A program made the translations under genes and the position numbers. Positions 57,527 to 64,000 of a stretch of DNA of 64,000 nt are shown here, one piece after another. The stretch lies in contig CM049985.1 of NCBI GenBank assembly GCA_016630955.3, forward strand, positions 2,170,001-2,234,000, given 5' to 3'. The stretch is from Didymella arachidicola. Its lineage: Eukaryota; Ascomycota; Dothideomycetes; Pleosporales; Didymellaceae. Each line of letters opens with the position of its first letter. The stretch's first letter is position 1. The notes under the pieces were generated by a model, which had not been told where the DNA came from, made no database searches, and saw only the letters and a list, made by a program, of their open reading frames with translations.

Positions 57527-59395
57527 GTTGACGATCTTTTATCTCTAGCAATGAAGCTGTAAGAATAGAGAAGCGGCTGTGTCTTCAAATCGCAGAGGAG
57601 CACACAAGCTTTATACCTCACAGTCGGCCCATCTGCCCTGACATCCCCGCGCCACCTTGCTCCCGCACGTCGGTTGCGTGTTGTCAACCTTGACCATCGC
57701 ACAGGAAACCGCAGACCTGCATCCAGGTCCGCTGCAATCGCCTGCAAACGTAACCATGTCCCCGCTCTGCCAAGCATCCCAATATCATCCAACTCTTATC
57801 ATCCGCCAGAGTCTCCACTCTCCAGGCTTGATCAAGAAGCTCGACGGCACAAGCCCCGCCAATGCCTGCTTCATCGCGGTAGGCTTTCTAGGCAACGGCT
57901 GGGCGTGCGTGTTAGTGGCGGGCGATTGCGAGCGTTGCGAAGGATTCAGTTGCGCAATTGCAAGGAATCTGCTCGCGAGGGGAAGAAAGAGGAGGTTGCC
58001 AAGAAGGCCGGATGAATACTGTTTTGGAAGGTGTAATACGGAGCGCTGCAGGAACGCGGCTCTTCGGCGGGTCGGGGAGCGATTGTGTATCGCACCGCAG
58101 TCAGCGGCGCTCTTGCCGCATGCTCATTACATCTCTTTGATCCAGATGCTGGTAGATGCGCGGTATGTGTCCATCCTGCGCGGAATTTTGAGGTTCAGGC
58201 GATGATTTCGTGCTCGGCATTGCCGTATCTGTTGCAGAAGCCGAGCTGCACGGAAGAGCGCTGACATTATAATCGAGGTCCTATGAGTATCCAGCTCGAT
58301 GACATACCATCAAGATTGCGATTACAGACATCCAGAAACTTCAAGAGGACCTCTACGGGGCTGGCTCAACATGGACTGGAGCAATTCGTCTGGAAATTGA
58401 CAGATACGCTGCGTGGGAAAGTGCCGCCTATATACCGTGGAGCACCTTGTTGTACTCTCTCACCGGAGTCGATCCTCCATGCGGCAAGACATGCACGATC
58501 TCTGGGCATCGTCTTGTCGTGCGCTTGCTATGTTCGGTTGGCAGGATATGTATCACGTGAAGCCTACGAGGCTAGAAAAGTCGATCTCATCGAGATTTGG
58601 AGCCTTTTTTTGCGTTTTGAAGCGTCCTGACACGTAATAGTTGGAACTTTTCAGCTACATCGCTACAATGCCAGCGGCAGGCCTGAACGCAAGAGACTGC
58701 ACATGAATCATCTCGGGAAACATGGTGTAAAGGACATCATACAGGCCGCTGTCACTGGTGCTCGTGTGAGATATGCTTATGCTTCTCGACGCCATACGGG
58801 TCAAGCACGCTTCATAGCTTCCCATGACTTGCTCTCACGAGAAAGGAACATCGCTGGTTGTGTCCAAGATACCGATACTTGCAGTACATACCTTGCGTCT
58901 TTCCATGTTAGCACCTCTCTGCTTGTTCATCGTGGACTGAATGGCTGCCATCACGTCTTTGATTTGGAAAGTAGCATTGCTTGGTTGCAGGAGCGAAGCC
59001 CCAGTCTTCCGACGATTTCGACAAGCATCTTGTCTCTCGTATGAGAGAATTCCAAAGACCAAGATGATGGCGATGACCGAGATGATCCTCAGGTTCTACA
59101 GTGCACTCTTTTGGTCCAGTAGACTTGAAGGCAACCAGGAATTCACATCCTTTGCCAGTCTCCAATTCATTCGAAAGCCTATGATGATGCACTCAAGACT
59201 TGACAGCAGAAGACACTTCCATAACAATCGAGAATTAGTATTTGCTCTGGCCGAGGACCACCCAAGCGGTTCGAAGACAGGTGCGCGAGCAAATACTCGC
59301 ACCCTCCCTTCCACATCTACCTCGACACATGTGCAGAAAGACCTTAAACACCAACAACAACAGCCCTCAAAACGCACTCACCCATCCCAACATCC
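57527..59395. other. Intergenic, no gene seen
   Basis: About 1.9 kb with scattered open frames on both strands and no recognisable domain. The first part is the aminopeptidase promoter. Confidence 0.5.
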
Positions 59396-59605
59396 TCAAC
59401 TCCCCCCTACTTCGGCCTCACACCCCGAAACGCAAACCAAAACACCACGTACACCCCCACAGCAACCAAGCCAAAACTGCACGCGCAGCCCAACCCTCGC
59501 CCGCCGCGCCGCTCTATACGCGCCGCGGAACTCAAACGCACCCTCGCCTCCGTCCCTCAGCAGGGCGTCTGACGGCAGATTCTGCATCGCGATGTCCTCA
59601 TCCAT
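59396..59605 (-). CDS. Possible small single-helix membrane protein, frame uncertain
   Basis: Starting MDEDIAMQNLPSDALLRDGG, an acidic and then Arg-rich stretch (RGAYRAARRARVGLR) leads into a hydrophobic segment. The segment is best read in the next frame (FGLVAVGVYVVFWFAFRG), ending VRPK and a stop. In the annotated frame the hydrophobic part becomes Cys/Gly-rich. A one-base frameshift may be involved. No family is recognised. Confidence 0.35.
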   Translation of the reverse strand: MDEDIAMQNLPSDALLRDGGEGAFEFRGAYRAARRARVGLRVQFWLGCCGGVRGVLVCVSGCEAEVGGS

Positions 59606-59778
59606 GGTACGCGTGGTGTGGGTGTACGAGACGGATACAACAGGCTACGCGTGGGTGTACGAGACGAATGGACAGAACGGAGTACGCTTGAGAAGGAAGA
59701 AAAAAGGTCTACATGTAGTCTGTACGCTGAGCTGAACGCTCGCACTTTCACCACGACACGGACGCACTGTGCGCCGCG

Positions 59779-59985
59779 CTACGCAGGCTTCACGGTGCTG
59801 AAAGCGACCCAACACACGCCCCACAACACTGCTGCTAGGATGTACATGAGACAGATGAGAATGAGCATTGTGCTGAAACGCATGCGAGCGCAGCACGAGG
59901 CTTTGTATAGTCTGTATGCGGGGGAGAGCTCGGCTGTTGTGGGGGAGGGGAGAGTGGTGTTGCTGGGTGTGGATGGGGGGGACAT
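59779..59985 (-). CDS. Possible small single-helix membrane protein
   Basis: A 68-residue frame starting MSPPSTPSNTTLPSP, Ser/Pro/Thr-rich, with a single clear hydrophobic segment (TMLILICLMYILAAVLWGVCWVAF) and a short basic end. Upstream, MFGPETTEKAQLWK followed by GTGAGC resembles a first exon and strong donor, so the real gene may be longer. Unknown function. Confidence 0.35.
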   Translation of the reverse strand: MSPPSTPSNTTLPSPTTAELSPAYRLYKASCCARMRFSTMLILICLMYILAAVLWGVCWVAFSTVKPA

Positions 59986-60303
59986 GGTGATTGGAGAATG
60001 GTATGACGGTGGTAGTTATAAGGATCGCTTTTGTATTCTTGCTTGTCTTGTTTGATGTTCCATCGCTCACCTTCCACAGCTGTGCTTTCTCCGTTGTCTC
60101 AGGTCCGAACATATTCCAGAGACAATAGAGCGTGATGGAAAGACGCAGGTGAGCAATCGTGCTTTCGTGGAGGTATACACATCGTCCATTCCTTCCATGA
60201 TTTATCATTGCAGGTTCATTCAAAGTGACTTTTGCATATGATACATATCAACAAATTCTTCCACTCCTATATCTTCCATCCACCTCATCCTGTCGATCCT
60301 CCT

Positions 60304-62875
60304 CTACAGCTCATCCCTCGCCGTCTCCGCGCCAAGATCCGGCATCGCCATAATTTTGACTACCAAGCTCGTCCAGCCAGTGAAATGCTGGGTACGCTGC
60401 CCCTTACCCGTCTCAGGATTATACTGCTCCCATGCGAAGCCCGTCTCCTTCCAGCTCTCATACACAGTGTTGACGAGGTTCTTCCGCAGATCAGAGTACA
60501 GCTGCTTCGCGCGCTTCTGATGCGGACCTTTAGCTTGTGCGACGTTCTGTCGGAGATTAGGTTAGTAAAGTCGTTTATTGTGGAGTTAGAGTGTGGAAGG
60601 GTGGGCTTACAAGAAGTTGCTGCACGGCGAGATAGTTCATGTTCATCCAGATCGGGCCGCGCCAGTAGTCTTCACCTGTGTGGTACAATTCATCGCTCTT
60701 GCTCAGACTCCTGAGACCATAGTCGGACCACAGATGTTCCTCGTCTCCAATGAGGTCGAGGATGGCGCCGAGATGCTTGCTGTCCTTGTCGACGAGACCG
60801 GTCAGGAAGGGAAAGAGCGAGATGTAACCCTTGTGGCACACGTGCGCGTTCTCCTCGTAGTCATCGATGGTGGCGTCGCAGTATGCCTTCTCCTTCCTTG
60901 ACCAGTGCAGGTCGTCAATGTTACGGACGATGGCCTCGTCGTATTTGGCGAACTCGGCTGCGTCGTCTTCCTCGTCGAGGTAGATAGCAATACGCTTGAT
61001 GGCGCGTGTCATCATGCCCATCCAGCTGATCAGGTCGACATGCAGCTCACCGGGGTGCGGTGGCTGGGCGCGGGGGTAATCGTCAAGGCCAGAAGTGAGG
61101 ATGTGCTGCGGTGTGCGGCCCCTCCAGCGGTATCCCTCCTTAGAAGAGAAGGCTTCGCGGTCGTAGCTCTTGATGTCGCCTGCCTGTGTTTTGCGGAACC
61201 AGAAGTAGTGGCGTTTGAGCAGTGGATACAGCTCGCGAAGGTACTGCAGCGCAGCATCGCGGTTGGCGAGGTGCATATAGTAGGCTTTCTCCTTGATGCC
61301 GGAGCCAGCCTTCTGGGCATCGAGCTTGTCGAGGAAGGAGTTGATGACCATGAAAAGCGTGGGTGGATTGGCGTAGTGGGGATACTGGACCTGGAACTCG
61401 GCAGGCACCTTGCTGCGCGCCTCGGGACCCAAGATCTGCTCACGGCCAATCCAGCCATCCTCGTCCATGAGATTGAACCAGCTCTTGATTATGTCAAGTG
61501 TGGTATCGACGTCCCAGTCGATGACAGGGAGCAGATGGAAACCCTCATCCCATAGGAAGCCACGAGGGAAGAACGGCCGCGAGGGAATGCTGGTGAAGAG
61601 CTCGCTGGGTCCAACAGTCTCAGCCTCGTGCCTGCTACGTGCCTCGGCGGCTTCCTCCCAGAAACCCTCGTTCTCCTCCTCGTATGCCTCGTCGTAGGAG
61701 CGGTCGACGCGCGAGTCGCCATAGAAGTAGCCGATGCCACCGATCAGGTTCGAGAAGAGCGACTTGGAGAACTCTGTGTATCGCTCCTTGAGGAAGGGCG
61801 GTTGCGGCTTGAAGATGTCGGCGAAGCGTGTTGCGAAGCCCGAGGTGACTGATTTGATCTGCGCGGTCATGTCGTCAGAGGTGATCTTCGCGGGGGCTGA
61901 GGCGGACGAGAAGATGACGTCGAACTCGAAGGCGCCGCTGAAGACCTTCTGGACCATATGGATGTTGCCAGCGCCGGGCGAGTGCTGGATTGTGTAGACC
62001 TGGGCGGGCGGCGGGGGGTTCTCCTGGCCGTACTTTGGGACCAGCTCGTCGATCTGGCTCTTCATATGGGCGAACAGAACGGCCTTGATCTGCCACAGCG
62101 CCTCGTCAGGCACCTGGCCGCTGTGCACGAGCGTCCTGTCCAGAGGCTTGTCGTCGCAGCTGGGGTGCTCGAAGCGCGGATGCTCGCCCTGGCCCTCGGT
62201 GATGCGGACCTCGAAGTCGCCCAGTTCGGTTGTCTGGCCGTTGAATACGACATCGCCAGGGATGCCCGTCTCGTCGCGGTTGGGCTGGTCGACCTCGAGG
62301 CTGCCGAGGCCCTCGAGCGTGTTGTACCAGATGACCGTCGTCGTCATGTCGGGATCGGCATCTTCACGTGGAGTGCCCTTAATACGCGCGCCCCAGCTGC
62401 CGCCGTGCTCGCCGCCAGGGAATTTGATGAACTCGGTGGTGATGTCGATGCGGTTCGCCGGGTCGTGGATCGTCTGGCGGCCGCCGCTGCGCACATCGTA
62501 TTCGTCCCAGCCGTAGCCGTCAAGCTCGTGCTGCTCGCAAGTGTGGCGGAAGGCTGGTCATGTCAACTTGTGCTCTGCAGCAACCCATGCTCGCAGCTTC
62601 GGTATATGGTAGTGATGCTTACTGGTCTGCACGCTCTGGTAGTCCTCGACCCTCGTCCAGAGCAGTCCGCCCATCAGACTCTTCGGGATGCGCGGCCTGA
62701 CGCCAAAGTACAAGTTCGGCCTGTACGGCCCCCAGAGCAAGCTGTCGTTGCTGGCCTTTGCAATGTCTGCGACCTGCGCAGCGCCGTCTGCGGCGGCGAA
62801 TTGCAATTGGGACTGCAGTGTAAGCAGACACACCAGGCCTGTCCAGAGACTGCCTTGTCTCGTCATGGGTGGCAT
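60304..62875 (-). CDS. CWH41: ER mannosyl-oligosaccharide glucosidase I, GH63
   Basis: Removes the outermost glucose of N-glycan precursors in the ER. Exons 62623-62875, 60611-62553 and 60304-60546 give 812 residues, the usual length. The N-terminus has a signal anchor (LWTGLVCLLTLQSQLQFAAA). Motifs include LLWGPYRPNLYFGVRPR, PFFPRGFLWDEGFHLLPVIDWD, GWIGREQILG, DLISWMGMM, and WRGPIWMNMNYLAVQQLL joined to NVAQAKG. The C-terminus keeps the ETGFAWEQYNP and HFTGWTSLVV blocks. Confidence 0.96.
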
Positions 62876-63486
62876 GGTCTGTACCACCTGCTATCTAGAG
62901 GTGAGGAATGAGGCCTTGCATGAGCTATCAGCGAAACCTGGCGACGTAGCGTTTTGGGGTCGCGGGGGTTGCGCGGCCTTAGGAGCTGGTGATTGGCTGC
63001 GAACGGAAGGCCAGATCCACATTGTGCAGGGTCCAGAGGAGCTTGAAACGGCCTGCAGGAAGACGCTTGAGGTATAGCAGCTGCGCATGTGTTGCTTCTA
63101 GATAAAATTCGATAGAACCTCCTACTTAGACGCATTCAAATGTCCGCAAGAGGAGCCCAATTAGATCCATTTTCGCCGTCCATATGCACGATCACTGCTG
63201 TAGAAATGCACGGGAGGCGTGTGAGCTTTCGAATTGATACTTGAAAGAATGGGTGTCCATACCTAATGTTCCATCGTTGGATATGCATACGTCGTAGCGG
63301 GATGCAGTAATGCAGCATTTGCGCTTTCTGCTCCCTTTGATCCCATCCTTGAGGTCGTCTGTACAGCTGCCTCGCTCTCTCATTACACCCAGGCCTCGCG
63401 GCTCATGTCCACCCACTCGCAACAGTTTTTCATTCATCGCTCTCTCCTTCCTTCTTGCGAATCCCTCCCCTTCTACCCACGGGAAT
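62876..63486. other. Intergenic, no gene seen
   Basis: The 5' flank of the glucosidase gene and the 3' flank of the splicing-factor gene. No distinct element seen. Confidence 0.5.
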
Positions 63487-64000
63487 CTACCCCCTCCCTG
63501 GACTGAGCGGCCTGTTGAACCCGCCCTGCCTGTTCATGTACTGTCTCGCCTGGAGTTGCTTATCGCGCCTGACCCCATAGTTTCTATCGTTCCCTGGCAC
63601 CTTAGTGTTCTTGGTGCTTTTGAATCCCCCAAACCCCATCGTCGACATCATCTCCCACGTTTCATCATCCACGCCCTCGGGTCGCTCGGGCGCCTCTCTC
63701 ATAACATCGTCTGTGGATTCGAAATCCTCCTCAGGTTTGATGGCCTTGGGCGCTGCGCGGGCAGGCGGTGGAGGCCCCCGTGCGCCGGGCTGGGAGCGTG
63801 GGCCTGAGGGAGGGCCGCGGTCGTTGTTGCGCCCGCCTCGTCCACCGTCACTGCGCCCGCGCCCTGAGTCGCGCTCGTCTCTCCGGAATGGCGAGCGTGA
63901 TCGGTACCGTCCTCCTTCGCGCCGTCCGCCGCGGTCGCCTCGTGGACTTCGTGACCGGTTGCGCCGCTCGCTGTGGGTTTCGCGCTCGTTGCGGGAGCGG
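63487..64000 (-). CDS. SNRNP27: U4/U6.U5 tri-snRNP 27 kDa-type protein, 5' part outside window
   Basis: A spliceosome component of the SNRNP27 family. The visible 170 residues start in an Arg/Ser/Gly/Asp-rich region (RS-like, with RSRSP repeats), then pass through a Pro-rich linker. They end with the conserved C-terminus: MMSTMGFGGFKSTKNTKVPGN, then LQARQYMNRQGGFNRPL. The family hallmark is GF-x-F-x-TTK...QYMNR-GGFNRPL. No intron is needed in the visible part; the start lies beyond the window. Confidence 0.9.
   Translation of the reverse strand, partial: RSRNERETHSERRNRSRSPRGDRGGRREGGRYRSRSPFRRDERDSGRGRSDGGRGGRNNDRGPPSGPRSQPGARGPPPPARAAPKAIKPEEDFESTDDVMREAPERPEGVDDETWEMMSTMGFGGFKSTKNTKVPGNDRNYGVRRDKQLQARQYMNRQGGFNRPLSPGRG

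Noticed and set aside
61958..62911. 317-codon plus-strand open frame
   Set aside because: Antisense to the GH63 glucosidase and has no domain content.

Overview
The window is nuclear DNA of a filamentous ascomycete (Pezizomycotina). Genes are dense and interrupted by short introns, mostly 47-60 bp with GT-AG ends and CTAAC/CTGAC-like branch points. Families such as Zn2Cys6 regulators, HET-like proteins, LtrA-like proteins, PFF1, ATG27 and ATG37 are typical of this group. The gene content is compatible with a Dothideomycete (Capnodiales/Mycosphaerellales), but that placement is an inference. I rebuilt splice forms by hand; most reconstructed coding sequences sum to whole codons.

Layout. 0-14 kb: the 3' two-thirds of a GH35 beta-galactosidase, an O-methyltransferase whose frame appears broken, an LtrA-like membrane protein, a small Rossmann-like protein divergent from the vacuolar membrane protease PFF1, and a long coiled-coil protein. 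14-23 kb: a frameshifted fragment of a class IV aminotransferase, then an ACS-family permease, a short-chain dehydrogenase divergent from a sugar transporter, and a Zn2Cys6 regulator. This has the layout of a small nutrient-utilisation cluster. 23-29 kb: three housekeeping genes, ATG37 (peroxisomal acyl-CoA-binding), ERG24 (sterol C-14 reductase) and ATG27, the last two sharing a divergent promoter.

29-36 kb is accessory in character. It is gene-poor and locally AT-rich, with a MITE-like element bounded by TA, a secreted cysteine-rich repeat protein, a gene relic with in-frame stops, tandem repeats, and two related acidic RING-finger genes, one interrupted by a stop codon. 35.5-39 kb holds a many-exon HET-like polytopic membrane protein with a Pro/Gln-rich N-terminus.

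40-64 kb returns to conserved genes: a CorA-like transporter, a Hook adaptor, a secreted I9-type protease inhibitor divergent from a second Zn2Cys6 regulator, an NAD-dependent epimerase/reductase, a Pumilio RNA-binding protein, a secreted M28 aminopeptidase, ER glucosidase I (GH63), and the 3' part of the tri-snRNP 27 kDa protein. I found no tRNA, rRNA or CRISPR, and nothing that clearly forms an undescribed system. The best leads are the 30-39 kb accessory region and its repeat-built proteins.
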